A stretch of 64,000 nucleotides of DNA, from the NCBI RefSeq assembly GCF_900019265.1, contig NZ_CYGX02000007.1, positions 1 through 64,000 on the forward strand, in the 5' to 3' direction. Positions 38,049-46,403 of the stretch are shown here, one piece after another. Below the pieces are notes generated by a model. The model did no database searches. It was not told where the DNA came from and saw only the letters and a list, made by a program, of their open reading frames with translations. Each line of letters begins with the position of its first letter. Positions within the stretch are counted from its first letter, which is position 1. The translations under genes were made by a program, and so were the position numbers. The DNA comes from Paraburkholderia ribeironis (GTDB taxonomy: Bacteria; Pseudomonadota; Gammaproteobacteria; Burkholderiales; Burkholderiaceae).

Positions 38049-38444
38049 ATGTCCGATCTTCTTCAACTTCCGTCCAAGCCCTGTGCGCTGCGCGTCATGC
38101 CGCAACCGTCGGACGCGAATGTCCACGGCGACGTGTTCGGCGGCTGGATCATGGCGCAGGTGGATATTGCCGGCTCGATTCCGGCGAGCCGCCGCGCCAA
38201 CGGGCGGGTGGCGACCATCGCGGTCAATTCGTTCGTGTTCAAACAGCCGGTGTTCGTCGGCGATCTGCTGAGCTTCTACGCGGATATCGTCAAGACGGGC
38301 AATACGTCGGTGACGGTGTCGGTCGAGGTTTACGCGCAGCGCATGAGCCTCGCCGAAGACCTCGTGAAGGTCACCGAGGCGATCCTCACCTACGTCGCCA
38401 CCGACAGCGACCGTCGCCCGCGTGCGTTGCCCGTGCTCGACTGA
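38049..38444 (+). CDS. Acyl-CoA thioesterase (YciA-type hotdog)
   Basis: A 131-residue hotdog-fold thioesterase that hydrolyses acyl-CoAs. It has the YciA-family HGDVFGGWIMAQVDIAGSIP active-site helix and RVATIAVNSFVFKQPVFVGD. The catalytic Asp is expected in the VDIAG segment. The start MSDLLQLPSKPCALRVMPQP follows a weak GAGGGTGC ribosome-binding site. It is transcribed away from the ABC exporter and toward the lysR gene. Confidence 0.9.
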   Translation: MSDLLQLPSKPCALRVMPQPSDANVHGDVFGGWIMAQVDIAGSIPASRRANGRVATIAVNSFVFKQPVFVGDLLSFYADIVKTGNTSVTVSVEVYAQRMSLAEDLVKVTEAILTYVATDSDRRPRALPVLD

Positions 38445-38469
38445 GCGGCCAAAGTGCCCGCACGACGAA

Positions 38470-38493
38470 AACGAGGCGCGCTGGCGCCTCGTT
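38470..38493 (+). terminator. Probable terminator between convergent genes
   Basis: AACGAGGCGC (38470-38479) pairs with GCGCCTCGTT (38484-38493) around a 4-nt loop, followed by a weak T-rich tail. It lies between the thioesterase (plus) and LysR (minus) genes. Confidence 0.5.
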
Positions 38494-38566
38494 CCGTTTC
38501 ATGCGCGGGCTTAGGCGCGGGTTTCGGCGCGGGTTTATGCGCAGCGCCGCAAACCGGCCGCATCCA

Positions 38567-39499
38567 TCACGCCACACGAACCGACGCCGCCGCCGAACCG
38601 CTGCTGCGCAGATAAGCGTCGACCTCGCCTTCGATCCACTGCGCGAAATGCGCCTGGCGAGCGTTGAGCACGTCGCGCTGCTGCCACACGAGCCAGTACG
38701 GAAAGCGGTATGGCACGCCGATATCGGTGATCTGTACCAGCGCGTGCTGCGCGAGCGCATGCGCGACCAGACTGCGCCGTTCGAGCGCAATGCCCTGACC
38801 GAGCAGCACCGCGCCGATCACGATGTTCGAATCGTTGGCCGACAGCACCACCGCGTCGGCCGGCGGCGGCTCCACCTGCGCCGCCCGGCACCAGTCGGCC
38901 CACGGCGCGTCGGGGCTCGCGATCAGCGGGCAGGCGACCACCTCCTCGGCGCTCACCGGCAAGCGGCCATTCGGCGCGAGCGCGAAATGCGGCGCCGCGA
39001 CCACCACCATGTCGTCGTCGAACAGCTTCTGTTGCGCGACGTCGGGCCAATGCCCCTGCCCCATCCGAATGCCGATGTCGCTCACGCCCTGGCGAAAATC
39101 CTCGACCTGCAGACTGGTCAAGAGACGCACCCGATAGTACGGGTGCACCTCGCGAAAGCTTGCGAGGCGCGGCACCAGCCAATGCTGCGCGAACGACGGC
39201 ACGGTCGAGATCACCAGCTCGCTTTCGTGCGGGCGCGCTTGCGCGCGGCGCGTGGCCTGGGTGATGTCGCGCAGCGCAGCGCGTATGTCGAGCGCGTACA
39301 GGCGCCCTTCCTCGGTGAGCCGCAGCCCGCGCGCCTCGCGCACGAACAGCGCGACGCCCATCGTGTCTTCCAGCACCTTGATCTGCTGGCTCACCGCCGA
39401 GTGAGTCACGTGCAATTCTCGCGCGGCCTGGGTGACACCGCCGAGGCGAGCAACGGCCTCGAAGCAGCGCAGCGCGGTTAAAGGCGGGATCGGTTTCAT
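38567..39499 (-). CDS. LysR-family regulator (GcvA-like)
   Basis: A 310-residue LysR regulator. The N-terminal HTH (about residues 18-37, GGVTQAARELHVTHSAVSQQ) and PLTALRCFEAVARLGG follow the GcvA/AmpR subgroup pattern. The effector domain runs from about residue 92 to 300. The ATG at 39499 begins MKPIPPLTALRCFE; the upstream extension lacks similarity. It is divergent from the GST gene across 158 bp, the classical arrangement for a LysR regulator and its target. Confidence 0.92.
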   Translation of the reverse strand: MKPIPPLTALRCFEAVARLGGVTQAARELHVTHSAVSQQIKVLEDTMGVALFVREARGLRLTEEGRLYALDIRAALRDITQATRRAQARPHESELVISTVPSFAQHWLVPRLASFREVHPYYRVRLLTSLQVEDFRQGVSDIGIRMGQGHWPDVAQQKLFDDDMVVVAAPHFALAPNGRLPVSAEEVVACPLIASPDAPWADWCRAAQVEPPPADAVVLSANDSNIVIGAVLLGQGIALERRSLVAHALAQHALVQITDIGVPYRFPYWLVWQQRDVLNARQAHFAQWIEGEVDAYLRSSGSAAASVRVA

Positions 39500-39657
39500 G
39501 TAAGAAATTCTGACGCAAATCGTCGGTAATTGTCGCTTTTTTTGCGGCGCGGAGATGCTTAAGCTATCGGTCTGACGTGCGACAAGCCGTGCCGACAGCG
39601 AAACGCTGCAGTGCATCGACCTAGGCGCGCGATGATAGAACTTCTAACGGGAATCAA

Positions 39658-40272
39658 ATGAAACTGATCGGAATGCTCGACTCGCCCTACGTGCGCCGGG
39701 TTGCTATCTGCCTCAAGTTGCTGAAAGTCGACTTCGAACACGAGTCGATCTCGGTGTTCCGCACCTACGACCAATTCGCGAAGATCAACCCGGTCGTCAA
39801 GGCGCCGACGCTGATCGTCGACGATGGCCGCTCCGTGATGGACTCGACGGTGATTCTCCAGTATCTCGCGACGCTCGCCGGTCCCGGGCAACGACTCTTT
39901 TCCACGCGCCCGGACGACGCGTTGCGCGCCGCCCATCTCACCGGCCTCGCGCTCGCGGCGTCGGAGAAGACCGTGCAGATCGTCTACGAACGCAATCTGC
40001 GGCCGGCCGACAAGCAGCACGAGCCGTGGGTCGAGCGCGTGCGCGCGCAACTGCTGGCCGCCTACGCCGAACTCGAACGCGACCTGGCCACAGTCGCGCT
40101 GCCGGTCGACGAGCAACAGCTCGACGCGGCGGACGTCACCGTGGCGGTCGCCTGGCGTTTCACGCAGATGATGCTGCCGCAGATCGTCGACCAAGTGGCG
40201 TACCCGCACTTGCAGGCGTTTTCCGCGTCGGCGGAGAAGTTGCCGGTGTTCGTGGCTACGCCGCCGGTTTGA
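39658..40272 (+). CDS. Glutathione S-transferase
   Basis: A 204-residue cytosolic GST. The thioredoxin-like N-domain (MKLIGMLDSPYVRRVAICLK, with Ser9 as candidate catalytic residue) carries the cis-Pro segment KAPTLIVDD and the glutathione-binding VMDSTVILQYL. The C-terminal helical domain includes DVTVAVAWRFTQMM. The target of conjugation is unknown. The divergent LysR gene is a likely regulator. Confidence 0.92.
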   Translation: MKLIGMLDSPYVRRVAICLKLLKVDFEHESISVFRTYDQFAKINPVVKAPTLIVDDGRSVMDSTVILQYLATLAGPGQRLFSTRPDDALRAAHLTGLALAASEKTVQIVYERNLRPADKQHEPWVERVRAQLLAAYAELERDLATVALPVDEQQLDAADVTVAVAWRFTQMMLPQIVDQVAYPHLQAFSASAEKLPVFVATPPV

Positions 40273-40442
40273 GCGCGGCGGTTAGCGCGTATTCAGGCGC
40301 TGTATGAGCCGGCGCTGTATGAGCGCGGCGTATGGCGCGTGTAGCAGGGCATTGCTCTGTGTCGCGGCATGTTGCGCCATGTCGCGCCATGTTGCGCAAT
40401 CTCGCCGCGACGTCGCCCTATCCTGTCTACTGCACCGGCCGC

Positions 40443-43400
40443 TCACGCCATCTCCAGCTCGCGCCCCACGCCACCTTGCAGCAACTCGGAAATCGCATCC
40501 GTCGACAACGGCTTCGCGAAGTAGAAGCCCTGCATCTCGTCGCACGCGCGCTGTTTCAGGAAGTCCAGTTGCGCCGATGTCTCCACGCCTTCCGCGATTA
40601 CCTGCAACTTCAGTGAATGCGCGAGCGCGATGATCGCCGACGTGATCGTCTCGTCGTCGCCCGATACGCCGATGTCCGAGACGAACGAGCGGTCGATCTT
40701 CAGCCGGTCCACCGGGAAGCGTTTCAGATAGCTGAGGCTCGAATAGCCGGTGCCGAAGTCGTCGATCGCGAGGCCGATGCCGAGCGCGTGCAGCTCGTTG
40801 AGCATCGACACCGCTTCTTCGGCATTGCGCATGATCGTGCTTTCGGTCAGTTCGAGTTCGAGGTACTTCGCCTCGAGGCCCGTCTCGGCCAGCACCTGCA
40901 TCACCAGCTTGGCGATATCGCGTTGCTGGAACACCCGCGCCGACAGATTCACCGACACCCGCGCCGGCGGCAGCCCTTCGTCCTGCCAGGCTTTGTTCTG
41001 GCGGCACGCTTCACGCAGCACCCACTCCGACAGCGGTCCGATCAAACCGCACTCTTCCGCGACCGGAATGAACGACGACGGCAGCACCAGGCCGACTTCC
41101 GGATCGCGCCAGCGCACCAGCGCCTCGATACCGACGATCTGCCCGCTGCCAATGTCCACTTGCGGCTGGTAATGCAGCAGGAACTCCTGGTCACGCAGCG
41201 CGCGGCGCAAACGCCGTTCGAGATTCAGGCGCGCACCCGCGCTCGCGTTCATCTCCGGCTGATAGAACTGGAACGTATTGCGGCCCATGTCCTTCGCGCG
41301 ATACATCGCGAGGTCGGCCTTTTTCATCAGCGTTTCGGCGTCGTCGCCGTCTTGCGGGAAGAGGCTCGCGCCCATGCTGCAGCCCACATACAGCTCGGTG
41401 CCGTCGAGCCACACCGGCTCGGCAATCGACGAGCGCACGCGCTCCATCCATGCGATCAGCGACTGTTCGTCGACGGTGTCGGTCATCACGATCACGAACT
41501 CGTCGCCGCCGTGCCGCGCCACGGTATCGCTCGTGCGCGAGCAGCGCGCGAGGCGCTCGGCGACCACCTCCAGCAGACGGTCGCCGACGCTATGGCCGAG
41601 GCTGTCGTTGACGTTCTTGAACCCGTCCAGATCGAGGAACACGACCGCGACGCCAGAGTGATGCCGCTGCGCGACGACCAGCGCATGCTCCAGCCGGTCG
41701 CGCAGCAGATTGCGGTTCGGCAGGCGTGTGAGGCCGTCGTAGTTGGCCTGGTATTCGAGCTGCTCCTGATAGCGGATCAGGTCGGTCACGTCGTTGATCA
41801 CGCCGATGTGATGCGTGATCATGCCCTCGGCGTTCGGCACCGGCGCGATGAACAGCTGATTCCAGAATAGCGCGCCGTCCTTGCGATAGTTGCGCACCAC
41901 CGCGCTGACTTCGCGGTTCGCCGCCAGCGCCTCGCGGATCAGCGCGACGCCTTCCTGATCGCGGTCATCGCGTTGCAACACGCGGCAATCCTGGCCGATC
42001 ACCTCGGCCGGATCGTAGCCGGTGATGCGCATGAACGCTGGGTTCACGTACTCGATCAGATTGCCCGTCGGCGATGGCGCGGTGATCAGAATGGCATTGA
42101 CGCTCGCGTCGAGCGCCCGGCTTTGCAAACGCAACGCCAGATCGGCGCGCTTGCGCTCGGTGATGTCCGTGTATGAACCGAGCACGCCGATCACGCGGCC
42201 GTCGCCGTCGGTGAACGGCAGCTTGCTCGTGACCGTGGTGCGATGCACGCCGTCGATCACCACGTCGACTTCGAAGTTCATCTTCGGCATGCCGGTGCTG
42301 ACCACCTCGCTGTCGTGGTCGTTCAGCAGGTCGGCGAACGCGCGCCACGGCAGATCGGCGTCGCTCTTGCCGACCACCTGCTCGGGATACGCGAGGCCCG
42401 CATCGCGTGCGAACGCCATGTTGCAGCCGAGATAGCGCGAATTCAGATCCTTCCAGAAAATGCGCTGCGGAATGTTGTCGATCACCGCTTCGAGCATCTG
42501 GTTCGAACGCTGCGCTTCGGCTTCGGCGTTGATCTGGTCGGTGACGTCATCGGCCAGCACGAACAGTGCCGAGCGGCCCATGAAGTGAAGCGCGTGATAT
42601 GAAATGTCGACGCTGATCGTCGACCCGTCCTTGCGCCGGTGATGCCAGATGCCCGCCATGGTGCGCCCATGCAGGACCGCGTCCATGCGTTGAAGATACG
42701 ATTCGAGCCGCGCGATCTCGGCATGCGAGCGGATCGCGCGAATCGTCAGGTCGAAAAATTCGGCCTCCGAATAGCCGTACTGCTGGATCGCGGCCGCGTT
42801 GACGGCGAGAAACCGTAGCGTCTCCCGATCGAAGATGTACATCGGCACCGGATGGTCGTCGAACAGACCGCGAAAGCGCTCGTCGTTACGGCGCAGCGCG
42901 CGAACCATGCGCAGCTTTTCACGCGCACGGCTCTCACGCGCGCCGAACGTGAAGATCAGCAGGGCGCTGCCGACCACCATCGTCACGATCAACAGGAACA
43001 TCGCGCGCTGGGTTTGCTTCGCCGACACCGCGAGCGGCGTGTGCAGCGCCTGGTTCTCCGCGCGGCGCAATCTGGCTACCGCGGCTTCCACGCGATCGAG
43101 CTCGAGCCCGAGACGCGTATAGGCCGACGCGGCCCACGCACGCGAGGCATTGGGTTCGGCGTTGGCGCTCTTTAGCAGCGCGTCGTCGATGTCGTGTTGC
43201 AGCGCATGGCTGTCCGCGCTCAGCCTCGCCAGCGCGTCGAGCATCGGCGGCTCGCCGGCAAGCTCCGCACGCAGATCGCGCTCCAGACCAGCGAGCGCCG
43301 TGGTCATCGCGGCGGCCGCGTCGACCGGCGCCGGCTCGCCCGATGCCTCGAAGCGGCCGAGCGCGGCCAGCGCGTCGTCGAGCGCCGTGTGATAGGCGTC

Positions 43401-43553
43401 GAGGTTCTGGCGCACACTCGTCGAACGCAGCATGCGCGCGTCGGCATCGCGTTGACCGCAAATCTGCGTGTAGACGACGAACGCATTCGCGCCAATCGCG
43501 GCGACCACGACCGCCAGATTGATCAGCAGCCGCTTCGATAAAAAAGAAGTCAT
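40443..43553 (-). CDS. Membrane PAS/LOV-like GGDEF-EAL c-di-GMP protein
   Basis: A 1036-residue sensor that makes or degrades c-di-GMP. It has an N-terminal helix (9-28), a periplasmic helical domain, a second helix (184-204), and then PAS domains at about 223-340, 350-465 and 478-592. A GGDEF domain (GGDEF 682-686, with an RxxD inhibitory site at Arg673/Asp676) and an EAL domain follow. The EAL motif is at 810-812, with NLSARVFQ, ELTES, DDFGTGYSSL, KIDRSF and AEGVET all kept. Both catalytic domains look competent. The third PAS resembles a LOV photosensor: GQDCRVLQ with Cys523, NYRKDG and FWNQL are present. No signalling partner is adjacent. Confidence 0.93.
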   Translation of the reverse strand: MTSFLSKRLLINLAVVVAAIGANAFVVYTQICGQRDADARMLRSTSVRQNLDAYHTALDDALAALGRFEASGEPAPVDAAAAMTTALAGLERDLRAELAGEPPMLDALARLSADSHALQHDIDDALLKSANAEPNASRAWAASAYTRLGLELDRVEAAVARLRRAENQALHTPLAVSAKQTQRAMFLLIVTMVVGSALLIFTFGARESRAREKLRMVRALRRNDERFRGLFDDHPVPMYIFDRETLRFLAVNAAAIQQYGYSEAEFFDLTIRAIRSHAEIARLESYLQRMDAVLHGRTMAGIWHHRRKDGSTISVDISYHALHFMGRSALFVLADDVTDQINAEAEAQRSNQMLEAVIDNIPQRIFWKDLNSRYLGCNMAFARDAGLAYPEQVVGKSDADLPWRAFADLLNDHDSEVVSTGMPKMNFEVDVVIDGVHRTTVTSKLPFTDGDGRVIGVLGSYTDITERKRADLALRLQSRALDASVNAILITAPSPTGNLIEYVNPAFMRITGYDPAEVIGQDCRVLQRDDRDQEGVALIREALAANREVSAVVRNYRKDGALFWNQLFIAPVPNAEGMITHHIGVINDVTDLIRYQEQLEYQANYDGLTRLPNRNLLRDRLEHALVVAQRHHSGVAVVFLDLDGFKNVNDSLGHSVGDRLLEVVAERLARCSRTSDTVARHGGDEFVIVMTDTVDEQSLIAWMERVRSSIAEPVWLDGTELYVGCSMGASLFPQDGDDAETLMKKADLAMYRAKDMGRNTFQFYQPEMNASAGARLNLERRLRRALRDQEFLLHYQPQVDIGSGQIVGIEALVRWRDPEVGLVLPSSFIPVAEECGLIGPLSEWVLREACRQNKAWQDEGLPPARVSVNLSARVFQQRDIAKLVMQVLAETGLEAKYLELELTESTIMRNAEEAVSMLNELHALGIGLAIDDFGTGYSSLSYLKRFPVDRLKIDRSFVSDIGVSGDDETITSAIIALAHSLKLQVIAEGVETSAQLDFLKQRACDEMQGFYFAKPLSTDAISELLQGGVGRELEMA

Positions 43554-43767
43554 GGATTCCGAACGTCAATCGTTCCGAGGGCGGGAGCGCGCGGTCGCTT
43601 TCATTGCATCGGGCCCATCGATGCGAGTTCTTTTACGCGCCAACCCATGGATAACGGCAGGTTCGGGAGCGGGTTGAGGGTGGGATGTGAAAAAAATTTT
43701 TGGGGGAGCGCTGGGCGCCTGGCTGGGCGTATCAAGCGAGCCGCGCTTCGCTGATCGCGCCCGGACC

Positions 43768-43865
43768 GTCGCACTTGGCTGGTCGCACTTGGTCGGTCGC
43801 ACTTGGTCGGTCGCACTTGGTCGGTCGCACTTGGCTGGTCGCGCCTGGCCGGCCGCACCTAGCCG
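43768..43865. repeat. 14-bp tandem array (gtcgcacttggtcg)
   Basis: Seven contiguous 14-bp units lie here. The first five are nearly identical (gtcgcacttggtcg or ...ggctg) and the last two are diverged. The array sits at the 3' end of the nitrate-reductase-associated gene, and its last unit overlaps the stop codon. Confidence 0.9.
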
Positions 43866-44335
43866 GCCGCGCCAAATTCCCTCATCGCCGGTACGAAGTC
43901 GTGATTGGCCTCCGGCTTGCGCGACAACTTGGCGAGCACGTAGCGCTTGAATGGATCGAGCTCGGCCCAGCGGGCGACGCTCGGCGTCGCGAGACCAGCC
44001 AGCCCCGCCTGAAGCGCGACGCCGTCCGGCACGCTATCCGTGCAGCGCCATGCGGGCGCTTCTTCGGGCGTAAACCATTCCGGCTCGACATTCGCGTGGG
44101 TGCGCAGCATTTCGAACAGCGCGTGATCGAAGTTCGGTTCGATCTCGGTGTCTTCCTCGACCGGGAAACGCGCGAGCAGCTTGCGGTCTTCGAGCGGCAG
44201 CATCTGCCACTGCGCGAGCGTGATACGCAATCCAAAACGGTCGAGATTGAAGCGCACCGACATCGGGATATAGGTGAAATTCTCCGAAGACTCGACCTCG
44301 AAGTTAAACAGGAGCGGTGCTTCGTTGAGTCCCAT
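43859..44335 (-). CDS. Nitrate reductase-associated protein (NRAP family)
   Basis: A 158-residue soluble protein resembling the small nitr_red_assoc family. LLFNFEVESSENFTYIPMSV, RFNLDRFGLRITLAQWQMLP and LEDRKLLARFPVE are the recognisable blocks. Family members are usually found near nitrate reductase or molybdenum-cofactor genes, but their biochemical role is unknown. No nitrate reductase is present in the window. It is divergent from fdhD across 161 bp. Confidence 0.7.
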   Translation of the reverse strand: MGLNEAPLLFNFEVESSENFTYIPMSVRFNLDRFGLRITLAQWQMLPLEDRKLLARFPVEEDTEIEPNFDHALFEMLRTHANVEPEWFTPEEAPAWRCTDSVPDGVALQAGLAGLATPSVARWAELDPFKRYVLAKLSRKPEANHDFVPAMREFGAAG

Positions 44336-44496
44336 GACAGTGTTCCTCCCGGATGGCGGACAGCATGCAGGCGCAGCTTGAGGTATTTTAGAACCTTATT
44401 CGCGCGCCGGCGGCATGCCCGGGTGGCGCCAACCGGCGCATGCCGGGGGCGAAAAGCCGCTCACGGCCGCGCAGCTCAACGCAGGAGAGACGTAGC

Positions 44497-45336
44497 TTGA
44501 ACGAACAGGAAACCGCCGGCCAGCCCGGCACGGTGGAACGCCAGGTGCGCCGGCATCGCGGTGCGGCGGTCGAAACCGTCACCGATCACATCGGCCAGGA
44601 GTGGCCGGTCGCGCTCGTCTTCAACGGCATTTCGCATGCGGTGATGATGTGCACGCCGCGCGATCTCGAAGCCTTCGCGGTCGGATTCGCGATTTCAGAA
44701 GGGATCGTGGAGCGTGGCAGCGACATTCAGGACATCGAGGTCGAGTTGCACGACGAGGGCGACTTGCCGCATGCCGAAGTGCAACTGCAAGTGGTGCAGC
44801 AGGCGTTCGTCGCGCTGAAGGAGAAACGCCGGGCGCTTGCCGGGCGCACCGGTTGCGGCGTCTGCGGAATCGAAAGCATCGACCTGCTGGACCTGCAGCC
44901 GCAGCGGGTACCCGACACCGGCTTTCTGCAACGGCTTGCGCCGGATGCGATCGCGCGCGCCGCCCGTGCGTTGCCGCAACACCAGGCGTTGACACGTCTG
45001 ACCGGCGGGCTGCACGCCGCCGCCTGGTGCGATGCAACGGGCGCGATCCGCTACGCGTTCGAAGACGTCGGCCGCCACAACGCGCTCGACAAGCTGATCG
45101 GCCAGCTCGTGCTCGAACGCGCGGACACCCGCGACGGTTTCGTGTTTCTGTCGAGCCGCGCGAGCTACGAGCTGGTGCGCAAGGCCGCGCGTGTCGACGT
45201 GCCGATGGTCGCGACGATCTCGGCGCCCTCGTCGCTGGCGATTGCGATCGCCCGCAAAGCAGGCGTGCGGCTAGTCAGCTTCTGCCGCGAAACCAGCTAC
45301 GTCGATTACGACACGCTGCAACCGACGCAGCCCTGA
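44497..45336 (+). CDS. fdhD: Formate dehydrogenase accessory sulfurtransferase FdhD
   Basis: A 279-residue protein that transfers sulfur from IscS to the molybdenum cofactor of formate dehydrogenase. The conserved GCGVCG motif with its cysteine pair is present, as are AFEDVGRHNALDKLIG and the C-terminal APSSLAIAIARKAGVRLVSF. A TTG start at 44497 is chosen: an AGGAGAG site is spaced properly from it and no ATG occurs before the conserved region. Its formate dehydrogenase lies outside the window. Confidence 0.9.
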   Translation: MNEQETAGQPGTVERQVRRHRGAAVETVTDHIGQEWPVALVFNGISHAVMMCTPRDLEAFAVGFAISEGIVERGSDIQDIEVELHDEGDLPHAEVQLQVVQQAFVALKEKRRALAGRTGCGVCGIESIDLLDLQPQRVPDTGFLQRLAPDAIARAARALPQHQALTRLTGGLHAAAWCDATGAIRYAFEDVGRHNALDKLIGQLVLERADTRDGFVFLSSRASYELVRKAARVDVPMVATISAPSSLAIAIARKAGVRLVSFCRETSYVDYDTLQPTQP

Positions 45337-45389
45337 GCGGCTGAAGCGCCCGGATGCCCGAGCGCCGGGACACCTGACAGCCCAGGGCG

Positions 45390-45528
45390 GCGGCTTGCTC
45401 GAATCAGTCGCAAGCTGCTTAATCGAATCGCCGGAAGCGGCTTGCTCGAATCACCGCAAGCTGCTTGCTCGAATCGCCGCAAACGGCTTGCTCGAATCGC
45501 CGCAAACGGCTCAGTCGAATTGCCGGAA
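45390..45528. repeat. 23-bp tandem array at the 3' end of the enoyl-CoA hydratase gene
   Basis: Six direct copies of a 23-24-bp unit of the type gcggcttgctcgaatcgccgcaa. The sixth copy (45506-45528) contains the last codons and stop of the minus-strand enoyl-CoA hydratase gene; the others extend away from it. Unit spacing is too short and there are no spacers, so it is not a CRISPR. Confidence 0.9.
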
Positions 45529-46281
45529 GTCCGGCTTGCGCTTCTCGAAGAACGCCTTGAACGCCTCGCGCGCTTCCGGCGCGAGCAGCATCTTGCCGAA
45601 GTGCACGGCTTCCTCGCTGATTTGCGTTTGCAGTTCCTGGTGGCTCGCGCGCTTCATCAAGCTCTTCGTCACGCGCAACGACGACGCCGGCAATGCGACC
45701 AGTTTCATGGCCTGCGCAGCGGCGAACGCGTCGACTTCCGCGGCCGGCAGCACGCGATTCACGAAGCCCATGCGCTGCGCCTCGACGGCGTCGAAGGTTT
45801 CGCCGAGCAGCAGCTTTTCCGCCGCCGCCTGATAGCCGCCCACCCGCTGCAACAGCAAGCTCGACGCCGCTTCCGGGCACAGGCCAAGTTGCGTGAACGG
45901 CAGCGAGAAGCTCGCCGTGTCGGCTGCGTAGACCAGATCGCAGTGCAGCAGCAGGGTCGTGCCGATGCCTACCGCCGGCCCCGCCACCGACGCCACCACC
46001 GGCTTCTCCGCCGAGCTGATCGCGCGCATGAACTGGACCACCGGCGCGTTTTCGCCCATCGGCGGCGTCTTCATGAAATCTTCGAGATCGTTGCCGGCGC
46101 TGAAAATGCCCGCGCTACCGCGAATCAGGATCGCGCGCACCGAGGCGTCGCTGTGCGCGTCGACCAACGCGTCGACCATCGTCTGATACATCGCGGCGGT
46201 GATCGCGTTCTTCCTGCCTGGCCGGTTGAAGGCTATCGTCAGCACACCGTCGGCGCGTTCGACCAGAATATCCATCGTCAT
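45511..46281 (-). CDS. Enoyl-CoA hydratase/isomerase
   Basis: A 256-residue crotonase-fold enzyme. It has the oxyanion-hole segments FSAGNDLEDF and AGPAVGIGTTLLLHCDLVYA and the catalytic-loop region FTQLGLCPEAASSLLL. Three nearby ATGs are possible: 46281 (MTMDILVE), 46275 and 46287. The chosen one is 9 nt after AGGAG. It is the last gene of the beta-oxidation cluster, 122 bp after the thiolase gene. Confidence 0.9.
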   Translation of the reverse strand: MTMDILVERADGVLTIAFNRPGRKNAITAAMYQTMVDALVDAHSDASVRAILIRGSAGIFSAGNDLEDFMKTPPMGENAPVVQFMRAISSAEKPVVASVAGPAVGIGTTLLLHCDLVYAADTASFSLPFTQLGLCPEAASSLLLQRVGGYQAAAEKLLLGETFDAVEAQRMGFVNRVLPAAEVDAFAAAQAMKLVALPASSLRVTKSLMKRASHQELQTQISEEAVHFGKMLLAPEAREAFKAFFEKRKPDFRQFD

Positions 46282-46403
46282 CTCCATCATCTCCTCTCGC
46301 TCGTGCTGAATGTGAAAACGGTTCGCAAGCCACACGGCCGGCGAACCATTCTGTGGTCCCCTCAATGGATTAATGGATCACCGCGAGGACCGCAGCGTAC
46401 CGA

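Noticed and set aside
40360-40425. Repeated atgttgcgc/atgtcgcgc words after the GST gene
   Set aside because: Only a few imperfect copies; too short and irregular to separate from compositional bias.
45390-45528. Possible CRISPR array
   Set aside because: Units of 23-24 bp are directly adjacent with no spacers and no cas genes occur in the window.
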